Positions 54,312-63,384 are shown, counted from the stretch's first letter. The stretch: 64,000 bases of DNA from Tetzosporium hominis (GCF_002265435.1 NZ_NOKQ01000310.1:1-64000); one strand, 5' to 3'. Translations and numbers: made by a program. The notes: generated by a model from the letters alone, not told the origin.

Positions 54312-55804
54312 TACTTCTCTCCTCCTAACACAGCGTCAATATAGATGGATGAATCCATCAGTTGAGTCCCTGCAGCTTGGAACAGAGGCATCAATACTTC
54401 AATGAAAACACCATATCCCATAGTCAGAGCGAATAAAATCACGACAGGGACCATTCGTTTTACGTAACTAGCTCTTGGAGGACTATTAAATGACTTTTCA
54501 GTTCCCCAGAAAGCATAGATGAAGATACGAATCGCAGAAAGAAGGACCACCATTGTAGATAGAGCCACAACGATAGACTGCCAATTAAATCCGCCCTCAA
54601 GACCACCTTGGAGGATTAAAATCTTCCCTGCAAATCCACTGAGCGGTGGGATTCCCGCAAGAGCAAAGACCGCTACGAGATAGGTCCAGCCAAGTACAGG
54701 ATAGTGACGAATCAAGCCTCCCATTTCCCGCAAGTTTGTTTTTCCGGTAATAAAAATCAGCACACCAATCATCAAGAAGAGCAGTGCTTTCACCAGCATG
54801 TCATGAATCAAGTACAAAACAGAACCTGTAACCGCTACTTCGTTAAATGTCGCGACGCCAAACAAAATCACGCCAACTGCAATCACGATGTTGTAGATGA
54901 TGATTTTTTTAACATCCATATAGGCGAGTGCTCCGATACTACCGAACAAGATCGTCGCAATGGCAAGCATCATCAGCATGTCATGAGTGAACACCACGTC
55001 TGTTGTGAAAATCAACGTATACACGCGCGTAATACTATAGATCCCGACCTTCGTCAGCAACGCCCCAAACAAGGCGAGAACAGGAAGGGGAGGAGCGTAA
55101 TACGAGCCTGGCAACCAGAAGTAGAGCGGGAAGATCCCGGCTTTAATACCGAATACAACTAGGAACATGATGGCTACAGTAGAGATAACACCCATACTGC
55201 CGATATCTCCAAGTTTCACCGCAAGATCCGCCATATTCAGTGTTCCGGTAATCGAGTACAAATATCCAATTGTGATAACAAAAAGAGCTGCAGCCACGAC
55301 GTTTACGATGATGTATTTCATCGATTCGCGAAGTTGGATGCGTTCGCCCCCTAATGCAATCAATACATAAGAAGCCATCAAGAAGACTTCAAAGAACACG
55401 AAAAGGTTAAAAATATCTCCTGTTGTGAAGGCTCCGTTGATTCCTGTCAGCATGAAGAGTGTCGCTGGATAGAAAAACGACAACTCTCGTTTTTCGCCTA
55501 AAGAATAGACGGAATACCAAAGTACTAGTAGAGTCAGAAGGCTTGCAGTCGTTACAAGAAGGATACTCAGCATATCAGATACTAGTGAGATTCCGTAAGG
55601 TGCAGCCCAGCTCCCCAAAGTGACGACTTGAATACCATCTGTAGCAACTTTAGCGAGTAAAATCAAAGAAACAACAAGTGTCGCTGCCGCTCCAAAAAGA
55701 CCGAGCGCACGTTGCGCAAGTAAACTTTTTCGAAAAAGCAGTAAAACTGTACCGATAAACAGAGGCACAATGATTGGTAATACAACTAAATTAATCAATT
55801 TCAC
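54311..55804 (-). CDS. mrpD: Na+/H+ antiporter subunit MrpD
   Basis: 497 residues, about 14 helices, NuoM/NuoN-like: FFYPATLFMLTGINGAFTTGDIFNLFVFFEVFLMASYVLIAL, then LYLIHDMLVKALLFLMIGVLI and AGIPPLSGFAGK. With MrpA it forms the ion-translocating modules related to respiratory complex I. Overlaps mrpC by 14 nt. Confidence 0.95.
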   Translation of the reverse strand: MKLINLVVLPIIVPLFIGTVLLLFRKSLLAQRALGLFGAAATLVVSLILLAKVATDGIQVVTLGSWAAPYGISLVSDMLSILLVTTASLLTLLVLWYSVYSLGEKRELSFFYPATLFMLTGINGAFTTGDIFNLFVFFEVFLMASYVLIALGGERIQLRESMKYIIVNVVAAALFVITIGYLYSITGTLNMADLAVKLGDIGSMGVISTVAIMFLVVFGIKAGIFPLYFWLPGSYYAPPLPVLALFGALLTKVGIYSITRVYTLIFTTDVVFTHDMLMMLAIATILFGSIGALAYMDVKKIIIYNIVIAVGVILFGVATFNEVAVTGSVLYLIHDMLVKALLFLMIGVLIFITGKTNLREMGGLIRHYPVLGWTYLVAVFALAGIPPLSGFAGKILILQGGLEGGFNWQSIVVALSTMVVLLSAIRIFIYAFWGTEKSFNSPPRASYVKRMVPVVILFALTMGYGVFIEVLMPLFQAAGTQLMDSSIYIDAVLGGEK

Positions 55805-56138
55805 CCCTGCCTTTCATGTAATCCATATTATCTGTACCAATCTCTTGATACGTGCGATAAGCAAGAACAAGGGCAAACGCAGTGACACCAAAGCTAATGA
55901 CAATCGCAGTTAAAATCAAAGCTTGTGGAAGGGGATCCACGTAGTCTGCAACGGTGACACCATCTGCGACAACAGGAGCCGACTTGCCACCAAGACCACC
56001 CATTGTAAGAAGTAAAAGGTGAGTCCCGTGACTTAGAAGACCTGTTCCAATGATGATACGCAGCAAACTTTTTGAAAGAATCAAGTAGGTGGCTGCACTG
56101 AATAAAAACCCGGCAATAATGGCCATCATGATCTCCAT
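55791..56138 (-). CDS. mrpC: Na+/H+ antiporter subunit MrpC
   Basis: 115 residues, NuoK-like, three helices: SLLRIIIGTGLLSHGTHLLLLTMGG and DPLPQALILTAIVISFGVTAFALVLAYR. ATG overlaps the mrpB stop by one base. Confidence 0.95.
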   Translation of the reverse strand: MEIMMAIIAGFLFSAATYLILSKSLLRIIIGTGLLSHGTHLLLLTMGGLGGKSAPVVADGVTVADYVDPLPQALILTAIVISFGVTAFALVLAYRTYQEIGTDNMDYMKGRGEID

Positions 56139-56563
56139 CAGTTGTCGCCTCCAATCATTTCAATTATCGTCAGTGTAATTCCAACAACGACCAAGTAAAC
56201 ACCGATATCAAAGAACATGGCCGTATGAATAGACGTCTTCCCTAATAGAGGGATGTCAAAGTAGTCGTACCAATGTGTAAAGAAGGGCACATTGAATACT
56301 AAAGAACCTGCAGCAGTTGTTAAAGCAATCAGCATGCCGATTGCTGTCATAGCCAAATAGTTGAACGGTAGCACTTCTTTAACCGTTTTAAAATCATACG
56401 CAAGCAGAAGCAGTACGATAGCAGAAGCCATCAATAAGCCTCCTACAAAGCCTCCGCCCGGGGTATAGTGACCCGCGAAGAAAATATGAATGGAGAACAA
56501 GAAAATGATAAAGAATACGACGCGTGTCGACGTTTGGAGAATCAAATCATTCGATTTCATCAA
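56138..56563 (-). CDS. mrpB: Na+/H+ antiporter subunit MrpB
   Basis: 141 residues, four helices: FLFSIHIFFAGHYTPGGGFVGGLLMASAIVLLLLAYD is the MnhB signature. Overlaps the end of mrpA by 17 nt. Confidence 0.95.
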   Translation of the reverse strand: MMKSNDLILQTSTRVVFFIIFLFSIHIFFAGHYTPGGGFVGGLLMASAIVLLLLAYDFKTVKEVLPFNYLAMTAIGMLIALTTAAGSLVFNVPFFTHWYDYFDIPLLGKTSIHTAMFFDIGVYLVVVGITLTIIEMIGGDN

Positions 56564-58979
56564 CTGTTGCTCCTTTCTTTTTCTTTTGAAGGCGAAGTGT
56601 GATCATACTGATGATTCCGATTGAAGCAATCATCAACACACCGATTTCGAACAACGTATCGAACCCACGGTAATCAACAAGAATCACGTTGACGATGTTT
56701 CCACCACCGGCTTCTGTGTAGACTGTCTCTTTGTAATACTCTGAGATCGAAGTCATTTGACGCTGCGCATACGCACTAATACCAATCAATGTAACCGTCA
56801 ACCCCACCGCAACAGAAATCAAGAAGTTACCTAAACGGAAGCGATTGTCTTCTTTCCCTTTATAATGCTTGTCCAGTTTCGGCAAGTGATAGAAAGCCGT
56901 CAAGAACAGCGCTACAGAAATCGTTTCAATGACTAGTTGCGTGAGTGCAAGGTCCGGAGCTTTAAAGATAACGTAGAACAACGCTACCGTATATCCGACC
57001 CCACCGAGTGCAATTACAGCAGTCAAACGAGACCATGTGATTAAAATAGCCATGACACTTCCGACCAAAATAATTGTCAGTACAATCTCAAACAAGCGTA
57101 TTGGGGCAAGCCCCTCTGTTGTAATCGCAAAACCGCCTTGTGTAAACAGCGTTGTGATTCCCAAGATAGCCATACCCGCGAACATATACACGAGATAGTC
57201 GCGAATAGAACCAGTCATGAAACGATCAGATAAGGCACGATTCCAGGTTAACGAACCGTCCATGAGTGAATCATAACCTCGGTTCAATGTGAATCGCTCA
57301 GGCCATTTTGAGTATATAGGTTGCCATTTTGGCAATACTTTATAAAGTAGGAAACCAACAACCACCACTCCAACTGTCATCCAAAGAGCAGGAGACGTCC
57401 AACCATGCCATGCTTTGATATAAAATTCGATGTCGGCAGCGGATGTAAACGCCGTAGATTGAATGGCAGCTGTTGCCGGTTTTACTAGCCAATCTCCGAT
57501 TACATTTGGAATGAAAAATACGAGAATGACAAGGGAGCCTAGAATTGCAGGAGAAATCAACATCCCAATTGGTGCCTCGTGAGGTACTTTTGGTAATTGC
57601 TCTTCCTTACGGGATCCCATAAAGGTATACCAAACAAAATAGATACTATAGATGAAAGTAAACACACTTGCTACCCATGCAACGATGGGTACAAGATACG
57701 CAACTGTCATCGTCGAAATATCAGCATGCAACAATCCTAAAACGGCTTCTAAGAACATTTCTTTACTTAAAAACCCGTTGAAAGGTGGTAGACCCGCCAT
57801 GGACAAACTTCCAATCATAGCAATCGTAAAGGTTACAGGCATCAGACCCATCAAGCCACCGAGCTTTCGGATATCTCGAGTGCCGGTCTCATGGTCGACA
57901 ATACCTGCCACCATGAACAAACTCCCTTTGAACGTTGCATGGTTGAACAAGTGGAAAATCGCTGCAAACGTTGCGAATGTAAAGGTTTCAACAGCATCAC
58001 CTGTTACGAGGTACGCGAAACCACCCAAGCCTAACAGTGACATGATCAAACCGAGCTGACTGACTGTAGAAAACGCGAGAATTCCCTTTAAATCTGTCTG
58101 TTTGACAGCGAAGAGGGAGCCCCAGAACAGAGTCAGTAATCCAATACCAGTAACTAACCAGACCCAGACTTCCGAATAAGCGAAGACTGGAGTAAAGCGA
58201 GCTACTAAATAGAGACCAGCTTTAACCATAGTGGCTGAGTGAAGATACGCACTGACTGGAGTCGGTGCTTCCATTGCATCTGGTAGCCAGATGTAGAAAG
58301 GGAACTGTGCAGATTTTGTGAATGCTCCAAGTAACACTAAAACAACGGCAACAGTAAACAAAGGTTCAGTCACAATCGTATCTACTTGTGCAATTGTTTC
58401 ACGAATAGAATAAGTACCTGTTAACACGTACAAGGTCAAGAAACCGACAAGCATCATTAAACCGCCACTTACCGTGATCATCATGGATTTGAGTGCTCCA
58501 AATCGAGAAGCATCTCTCTTGTACCAATAGGCGATCAATAAGAAGGAGGATATAGACGTCAGCTCCCAGAAAAAGTACAACGCCAAAGTATGGTCAAACT
58601 GCACAACACCAAGCATCGCACTCATGAACAGTAGAAGATAAACATAGAAATTCCCTAATTTCTCTTTCGTCTTATCCAGATAGAAAATGGAGTACAAGAC
58701 GACAAGAGACCCGATACCCGTGATCAGTAATGAGAATAATAGACTTAACCCATCGATATGGATATCAAAGTAGAAGTCTAGTGAGGGAACCCACGATACG
58801 CGTGCAAGCTGCGCTTCACCTTGTTGGACAGGGGATAAGAAGCGTAGGTAAAACAGGAATAATAAAACAGGAGCTAGTAGGACAAACCAGCCCGTATGTA
58901 TCGATTTTATCGATCTATATGCAAGCGGGATAAAAATGGCAAAAAGAATTGGTAGTACTATTGCCATGAAAAGTAGCAT
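56547..58979 (-). CDS. mrpA: Na+/H+ antiporter subunit MrpA
   Basis: ATG at 58979, 6 nt after AAAGGGGA; the open frame extends 25 codons upstream with no ribosome site. 810 residues, as expected for MrpA with its NuoL-like core plus C-terminal DUF4040/MrpB-like module. Seen: FFWELTSISSFLLIAYWYKRD, KSAQFPFYIWLPDAMEAPTPVSAYLHSATMVKAG (with the conserved His and Lys) and MAGLPPFNGFLSKEMFLEA. The complex exchanges cytoplasmic Na+ for protons, giving salt and alkali tolerance. First gene of a complete seven-gene operon. Confidence 0.95.
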   Translation of the reverse strand: MLLFMAIVLPILFAIFIPLAYRSIKSIHTGWFVLLAPVLLFLFYLRFLSPVQQGEAQLARVSWVPSLDFYFDIHIDGLSLLFSLLITGIGSLVVLYSIFYLDKTKEKLGNFYVYLLLFMSAMLGVVQFDHTLALYFFWELTSISSFLLIAYWYKRDASRFGALKSMMITVSGGLMMLVGFLTLYVLTGTYSIRETIAQVDTIVTEPLFTVAVVLVLLGAFTKSAQFPFYIWLPDAMEAPTPVSAYLHSATMVKAGLYLVARFTPVFAYSEVWVWLVTGIGLLTLFWGSLFAVKQTDLKGILAFSTVSQLGLIMSLLGLGGFAYLVTGDAVETFTFATFAAIFHLFNHATFKGSLFMVAGIVDHETGTRDIRKLGGLMGLMPVTFTIAMIGSLSMAGLPPFNGFLSKEMFLEAVLGLLHADISTMTVAYLVPIVAWVASVFTFIYSIYFVWYTFMGSRKEEQLPKVPHEAPIGMLISPAILGSLVILVFFIPNVIGDWLVKPATAAIQSTAFTSAADIEFYIKAWHGWTSPALWMTVGVVVVGFLLYKVLPKWQPIYSKWPERFTLNRGYDSLMDGSLTWNRALSDRFMTGSIRDYLVYMFAGMAILGITTLFTQGGFAITTEGLAPIRLFEIVLTIILVGSVMAILITWSRLTAVIALGGVGYTVALFYVIFKAPDLALTQLVIETISVALFLTAFYHLPKLDKHYKGKEDNRFRLGNFLISVAVGLTVTLIGISAYAQRQMTSISEYYKETVYTEAGGGNIVNVILVDYRGFDTLFEIGVLMIASIGIISMITLRLQKKKKGATVDEIE

Positions 58980-59119
58980 AGAGATTCCCCTTTCTTGAGT
59001 TAAGTGATTATGCACACTAATTAAAAGTATAACGTAAAAGAGGGGTGATTGCACTTGTCACAATCCAGTCTTCATGCGACTTCCACGGCTTATATATATG
59101 TAGAAACGGGGAACAGGAA

Positions 59120-59152
59120 ATGAAAAAAGAGCCGGATTTTCATCCGACTCAA
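59120..59152 (-). terminator. Terminator of the MFS gene
   Basis: GAGCCGGAT and ATCCGACTC around TTTC; on the minus strand it runs into TTTTTT. Confidence 0.8.
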
Positions 59153-59155
59153 GAC

Positions 59156-60388
59156 TTATGTGGCTTTCATATGCAGTTCTTCTTCAAGTAAGACTTCCTC
59201 AAAATCTTGTTGAGGAGCTTTTTGTACATAAGTTAACACAATGACTGCGACTACAAACAAAGCACCTGTTAGCACAAAGACTGTAGAAATACCGACCCAA
59301 CCGGCTACAAATCCTCCGAACATGGGACCGATAATATTCCCTAAGAAGCGGGCACTCGTATTATAGCCCATTAACTCGCCCTGTACTTCAATAGGAGCTT
59401 CACGGCGAATAATGGCTGTAGTAATCGGCACAAGTCCGCCAGCTGCAATCCCAAACAAGAAGCGAAGGATCACTAGCTGCCATAAGGAACTGACAAACGC
59501 TTGAGGAACTATAAATAGAACGCTCAGCACTAACAGGATCATCAAGATTTTTTCATAACCATAAGTGTCTCCAAATTTCCCCCACGCACGAGTAAACAGT
59601 AAGTTGCCTACACCAGCAGCACTAAAGGCGAGGCCAGCTAGGAATGCGATGTTCGCTGCATGCGTCAGTTCGCCAACATAAAGTGACAACAGAGGTTGCA
59701 CGCTGAACAGGCCAATTTGAATCAAGGCCGTAATTACAAGAACGTTCCAGATCAATCGGTGATGCAAAATGCCGGAGATAACTGTTTTCCGAGAGAAGGA
59801 GTGTGCGTTCGACTTTCTGACAATCTTCTCTTCTCGAATGAAGAATAGGACAATAAACGCGGCTAAAGTGACAGCTACGGCTGCAATGATAAAGGTGTAA
59901 GAAAAGCCGAACGTATCTGCCATTAATCCACCGAGAACGGGGCCGAAAAGGGTACCGGCTACACTACCCATTTGAAGCGTACCTAGTGTTTTACCGGCTA
60001 CTTCTTTTGGTGTCTGGCTACTTATAAAGGCGAGTGACGTTGGGATAAACCCAGTTACGACTCCCATAAATAAACGCAAAATAAAAAACGCTTCAACAGA
60101 TTGCACGAATCCCATTAATAGGACGGACAGTGCGATCCCGAATCCGTTTAATACAAGAATTGGTTTGTAGCCATAGCGGTCAGCAATTCGTCCCCAAATA
60201 GGTGACATCAAGAAAGCGGTAATAAAGGTTGCTCCAAAAACGAGCCCTGACCATTTTTGTACATAGGAGTCTGTAAATTCTCCAAACGTTTCGATATACA
60301 GTGATAAAAAGGGCATAATCATGGTCATCGTGCTTGCGACCAAAAAGTTCGTACCCCACATAATTTTAAAGTTTTTCTTTGAGTGCAA
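59156..60388 (-). CDS. MFS multidrug-type exporter
   Basis: TTG start at 60388, 5 nt after AAGGGA. 410 residues, 12 helices in two halves; motif A variants GRIADRYGYKPILV (loop 2-3) and GKFGDTYGYEKILM (loop 8-9), plus GPVLGGLMADTFGF (motif C-like) in helix 5, pointing to a drug/H+ antiporter. Related to B. subtilis YuxJ, which lies in the same neighbourhood. Substrate unknown; no regulator adjacent. Confidence 0.85.
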   Translation of the reverse strand: MHSKKNFKIMWGTNFLVASTMTMIMPFLSLYIETFGEFTDSYVQKWSGLVFGATFITAFLMSPIWGRIADRYGYKPILVLNGFGIALSVLLMGFVQSVEAFFILRLFMGVVTGFIPTSLAFISSQTPKEVAGKTLGTLQMGSVAGTLFGPVLGGLMADTFGFSYTFIIAAVAVTLAAFIVLFFIREEKIVRKSNAHSFSRKTVISGILHHRLIWNVLVITALIQIGLFSVQPLLSLYVGELTHAANIAFLAGLAFSAAGVGNLLFTRAWGKFGDTYGYEKILMILLVLSVLFIVPQAFVSSLWQLVILRFLFGIAAGGLVPITTAIIRREAPIEVQGELMGYNTSARFLGNIIGPMFGGFVAGWVGISTVFVLTGALFVVAVIVLTYVQKAPQQDFEEVLLEEELHMKAT

Positions 60389-60538
60389 TGAAATCCCTTC
60401 TTTCTAAATATGCATCTCATCATTTCTATTATAGAACATTTCGTAAGGCGAAGGAAGGGATGTGCTCATTATTTTATTTCGAGGAGAAGTCTATGGTACA
60501 ATGAGGGCGACATCATAATACAGAAAGAAGATGACTCT

Positions 60539-60742
60539 GTGTTCAATTTATTGTTTCTTTATCTCTATTTCCCAGAAGATAAAACCGAATACATTCCTGT
60601 CGTGTTACAATTGGTTGCGGTGCTTATTTTAGCGGCATTTGTTATACGTTGGTTATTAAAACGATCCGCTATTGAGGCTGAACAAGCAAGACAGTTAGAA
60701 GAACGATTAAAAGCAGAAAAAGAGCAAGAACAGTCTAAATAG
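60539..60742 (+). CDS. Small single-pass membrane protein (67 aa)
   Basis: GTG at 60539 with a weak AGAAAGAAG site; the frame opens further up but includes unlikely sequence. 67 residues: an amphipathic start MFNLLFLYLYFPEDKTEYIP, one membrane helix VVLQLVAVLILAAFVIRWLL, then a charged coiled-coil-like tail EAEQARQLEERLKAEKEQEQ. I do not recognise a family. Sits directly before the structured RNA region. Confidence 0.6.
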   Translation: MFNLLFLYLYFPEDKTEYIPVVLQLVAVLILAAFVIRWLLKRSAIEAEQARQLEERLKAEKEQEQSK

Positions 60743-60762
60743 GCTGCTCTTGCTCCTTTTAA
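60724..60762 (+). terminator. Terminator overlapping the small gene's end
   Basis: GAGCAAGA-x-CAG and CTG-x-TCTTGCTC pair, then CTTTT. It separates the small membrane protein from the RNA region. Confidence 0.65.
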
Positions 60763-60823
60763 TTCTTGGCAGAACGGACTCTTCTATCTGGAGACGATGG
60801 ATCTTCTCTAAGAACTATAAACC

Positions 60824-60864
60824 AAAGGTGCAGGACTCGCTTATTGAGCGAGTCCTGCACCTTT
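60824..60864. other. 18-bp perfect hairpin at the left edge of the RNA region
   Basis: AAAGGTGCAGGACTCGCT (60824-60841) and AGCGAGTCCTGCACCTTT (60847-60864) pair perfectly around TATTG. T-tracts on either side are weak. It may be a terminator on either strand or the first helix of the RNA. Its core GAYTCGCT-N5-AGCGARTC recurs in the hairpin at 61391. Confidence 0.8.
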
Positions 60865-60865
60865 C

Positions 60866-61440
60866 TTCATCGTAGGGGAGAAAATCCACATCTTGTAATG
60901 GAAAAATACCGGTCTGTGAGTGCTTTGCCGGAAATTGTGGAAACTCAGAATCCCTTCGTCGGCTCTGCCTCTATATGATGTGGCAAGAATCAATAGCTTT
61001 CTCTAGAAAACTAGGAAGAGGCGGGGCTGTGCTGGGGCAAGGCCCGATGTAGAGAACTCAAAAACACAATCTAGGACAGCTGGTATGCTGAAATGATGAC
61101 AGAACTTTAACCCCTGGGGTTGTATCACTAAGAAGTGTAGTTCAGATGTTCCGAAAAGTTAGTACCATTTTCTCGCTGTCCGGTCGGTGCTTCTCAGTTT
61201 GTGGTGACGGGCCCGCCCCAGCGTAGCCCGACTGCTCTCTGATCTCTATTCAGCTAGTAGGTTACTACTTCAGAACAAGTAGAGGCGGAGACGTCGCAGG
61301 TACGTATCAGTTTCACAACTTCCCAACAAAGCTCTAGCTGTACAGGTCTAATCTGAAGGTTTGGATTGAATTGGTAGAGGACTAAGAAGAGTAGTGGCCG
61401 ATTCGCTCAAGAAGCGAATCGGCCACTACTGGTTTTTATT
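60866..61440 (+). ncRNA. Candidate large structured non-coding RNA
   Basis: No supported gene here. Three sets of pairing can be read directly. CGGCTCTGCCTCT (60960-60972) pairs with AGAGGCGGGGCTG (61017-61029), 13 bp including three G-U pairs that work only in a plus-strand RNA. CTGGGGC-aa-GGCCC (61032-61045) pairs with GGGCC-c-GCCCCAG (61209-61221), a 12-bp helix closing a 160-nt domain. CCACATC (60886-60892) pairs with GATGTGG (60977-60983). Small hairpins include AACCCC-TG-GGGTT and AGTAG-GTTA-CTACT. It ends in a strong terminator. It does not show the RNase P, tmRNA, 6S or SRP signatures I know. Identity unknown; OLE, ROOL and GOLLD classes need a covariance-model check. Confidence 0.55.
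61390..61437 (+). terminator. Strong terminator at the 3' end of the RNA region
   Basis: AGTAGTGGCCGATTCGCT pairs with AGCGAATCGGCCACTACT (18 bp perfect) around CAAGA, then TGG and TTTTT on the plus strand only. This supports plus-strand transcription of the region before it. Confidence 0.85.
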
Positions 61441-61532
61441 CCTTTTCAAAAATCAATCCTTGGAGAATAGATAAGACTAGTACTCCAAGAATTCAATTTT
61501 GCAAGCAACGTTAGCTTTAGCTGATTTACTAA

Positions 61533-62714
61533 TTACTTTTTTAAGCTTTTCACGGCTGTTAAGAAACGGTCGACACCTTCACCAACTGTCTCTGCTGGAC
61601 AGGCCACATTCATTCGTAAGAAGCCGTCACCTTCAGGACCGTATTTGGTTCCTGGCTCAAGTGCCAGCTTCCCTTCATGTAACAAGGCGTGCATCATATC
61701 TTTCTCCGATACTTCTAGAGCTCGGTAATCAATCCATAACAGATAAGTCGCCTCTGGCTGGGGGACACGAATTTCAGGTGCTTCTTTTTGAAGACGCTCT
61801 GCGACATACTCCATGTTTGCCTTCACTTGCTGAAGAAGCTCTTCGACCCAGTCAGCACCTTGTTCATAAGCAGCCTGCATAGCCGTTGCCCCGAGAACCG
61901 TGACACCCATATGAGCGGCTTGCATGGCGGTCTCTTTCAGTTTCTCTCGTTTTGCCGAATCCGTCACAATCATATAAGCAGCTTGAAGACCTGCTAAATT
62001 AAAGGTCTTTGTAGGTGCCATACATGTGATGATGTGGTCTGTGTGCTCTGCTACCGATAAAGCTGTAACATGTTTGTGAGGAGCGAAAACCAAATCAGCA
62101 TGGATTTCATCGGATATAAACAATACGTCGTTTTGATAACACAGATCGACCATAGCCTTCACATCCTCACGTGACCACACCTTACCACCTGGATTATGTG
62201 GATTACAGAAAATAAAAGCAGCGATGTCTTCTTTTAATGCTTGTTCAAATGCTTCTAAATCAATAGAGTACTGACCATCAGATTCTGAAAGACTGAAAGT
62301 CACTACTTCACGGCCTAGGTTGGAAGGTGTGTTACGGAAAGGTGGATAAACGGGTCCGTGTACAAGGACTCGGTCTCCAACATTCGTAAATGCTTGCAGT
62401 GCCAATGCCATAGAAGGAATGACACCCGATTCGTAAACTAACCAATCCTTTTCAATGGTCGTGTTATGACGATCCGCCACCCAGTTGCAGATAGCTTGTC
62501 CAACATGATCACCGGGATAGGAGTATCCAAAGACGCCATCGCGAATTCTAGATACTAGTGCATCTTCGACAAACGGAGGTAGGGCGAAGTCCATATCTGC
62601 CACCCACATAGGTAAAATCTCTTCTCCATGCTTTACAGCGTAGACCTCATTTAACATATCCCACTTGATTGAATCTGTGTTTCTACGATTATGTACTTTT
62701 GTAAAATCATACAT
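61533..62714 (-). CDS. patB: MalY/PatB cystathionine beta-lyase-type aminotransferase
   Basis: ATG start after AAGGAGAA. 393 residues, PLP fold type I, class I/II aminotransferase: MWVADMDFALPPFVEDAL, FCNPHNPGGKVW, ISDEIHADLVF and the PLP-lysine in MAPTKTFNLAGLQ; RMNVACP holds the substrate arginine. MalY/PatB enzymes cleave cystathionine or cysteine to homocysteine or pyruvate, ammonia and H2S. Divergent from the yugE homologue. Confidence 0.92.
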   Translation of the reverse strand: MYDFTKVHNRRNTDSIKWDMLNEVYAVKHGEEILPMWVADMDFALPPFVEDALVSRIRDGVFGYSYPGDHVGQAICNWVADRHNTTIEKDWLVYESGVIPSMALALQAFTNVGDRVLVHGPVYPPFRNTPSNLGREVVTFSLSESDGQYSIDLEAFEQALKEDIAAFIFCNPHNPGGKVWSREDVKAMVDLCYQNDVLFISDEIHADLVFAPHKHVTALSVAEHTDHIITCMAPTKTFNLAGLQAAYMIVTDSAKREKLKETAMQAAHMGVTVLGATAMQAAYEQGADWVEELLQQVKANMEYVAERLQKEAPEIRVPQPEATYLLWIDYRALEVSEKDMMHALLHEGKLALEPGTKYGPEGDGFLRMNVACPAETVGEGVDRFLTAVKSLKK

Positions 62715-62788
62715 TGGGTAATTCTCCTTCCATTTTGTATGTTCTATGCTATTATATAGCAGACTATATCAGAAAATAAGGTGAAGAC

Positions 62789-63049
62789 ATGCATCAAGTT
62801 GAAATGAACAAACAAGCCATACGAATTTTAGAAGACTGGGATCCGTTCGCACTAGGAACAGATCATTACGCAGCTGAAGCGGCAGATGTCGTAGCTTTCC
62901 TGCAAGGGGCTACCCATCCATCAGATGTTGCTCATCATATGCAGCTCGTCTATGAGCATTCATTTGAACAATGGATTCCTTTAGAAGATTGTATGGAAAT
63001 TGCGTACAAACTCATTGCGCTTAAATTGTCCGTCACATGTAGCTTGTAA
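62789..63049 (+). CDS. yugE: DUF1871 family protein (YugE-like)
   Basis: ATG after AAGGTGAAG. 86 residues, helical: IRILEDWDPFALGTDHYAAEAADVVAFLQGATHPSDVAHHMQLVYEHSFEQWIPLEDCMEIAYKL is typical of the DUF1871/YugE family, which adopts a small helical bundle. Function unknown. In B. subtilis yugE also lies close to patB. Confidence 0.8.
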   Translation: MHQVEMNKQAIRILEDWDPFALGTDHYAAEAADVVAFLQGATHPSDVAHHMQLVYEHSFEQWIPLEDCMEIAYKLIALKLSVTCSL

Positions 63050-63052
63050 TAA

Positions 63053-63086
63053 AAATCCCTGTGGAAACGGTTTCCACAGGGATTTC
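63053..63086. terminator. Bidirectional terminator
   Basis: AAATCCCTGTGGAAAC and GTTTCCACAGGGATTT, a near-perfect 16-bp stem between convergent genes. Confidence 0.9.
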
Positions 63087-63299
63087 TTATGCGGTTGTTA
63101 AACCGTCCATTAAATTTGATGCAGGTACTTCTAAGGCGTTAGATAGCTTTAAAAGCGTTTGAGTTGAAGGCTTTTCAGTACCTGACTCATAGGCTTCTAA
63201 TTTTGCTACGCCAATACGGACTTTCAAGGATAGGTCTTCTAACGTCATATTGCGTTCTTGACGTAGTCGTTTTAATTGATTTGCTAACTCTACATTCAT
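63087..63299 (-). CDS. XRE-family transcriptional regulator (70 aa)
   Basis: ATG at 63299, 8 nt after AAAGGAT. 70 residues that are just an HTH_3 domain: LKRLRQERNMTLEDLSLKVRIGVAKLEAYESGTEKPSTQTLLKLSNALEVPASNL. It binds DNA as a dimer; with no second domain it likely has no ligand. Targets unknown. Confidence 0.88.
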   Translation of the reverse strand: MNVELANQLKRLRQERNMTLEDLSLKVRIGVAKLEAYESGTEKPSTQTLLKLSNALEVPASNLMDGLTTA

Positions 63300-63384
63300 C
63301 TTCGCCACATCCTTTCCTATATAAGATATGTTACCATACTTTTGAATGCGCAATAATCAGAAAACGTGACGAAACTCGTACAAT

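Noticed and set aside
57652-58059. Plus-strand open frame inside mrpA (and a similar one at 54704-55162 in mrpD)
   Set aside because: Antisense shadows of membrane-protein genes with matching family motifs on the other strand.
60766-60978. Open frame inside the structured RNA region
   Set aside because: No ribosome site, crosses the 18-bp perfect hairpin, and its sequence is better explained by RNA pairing.
60866-61100. Resemblance to RNase P RNA (GGGGAGAAAATCC near the 5' side, ACAGAA further on)
   Set aside because: The core GAGGAAAGTCC box is not matched, the spacing to ACAGAA is about half of that in type B RNase P, and the genomic place differs from rnpB.
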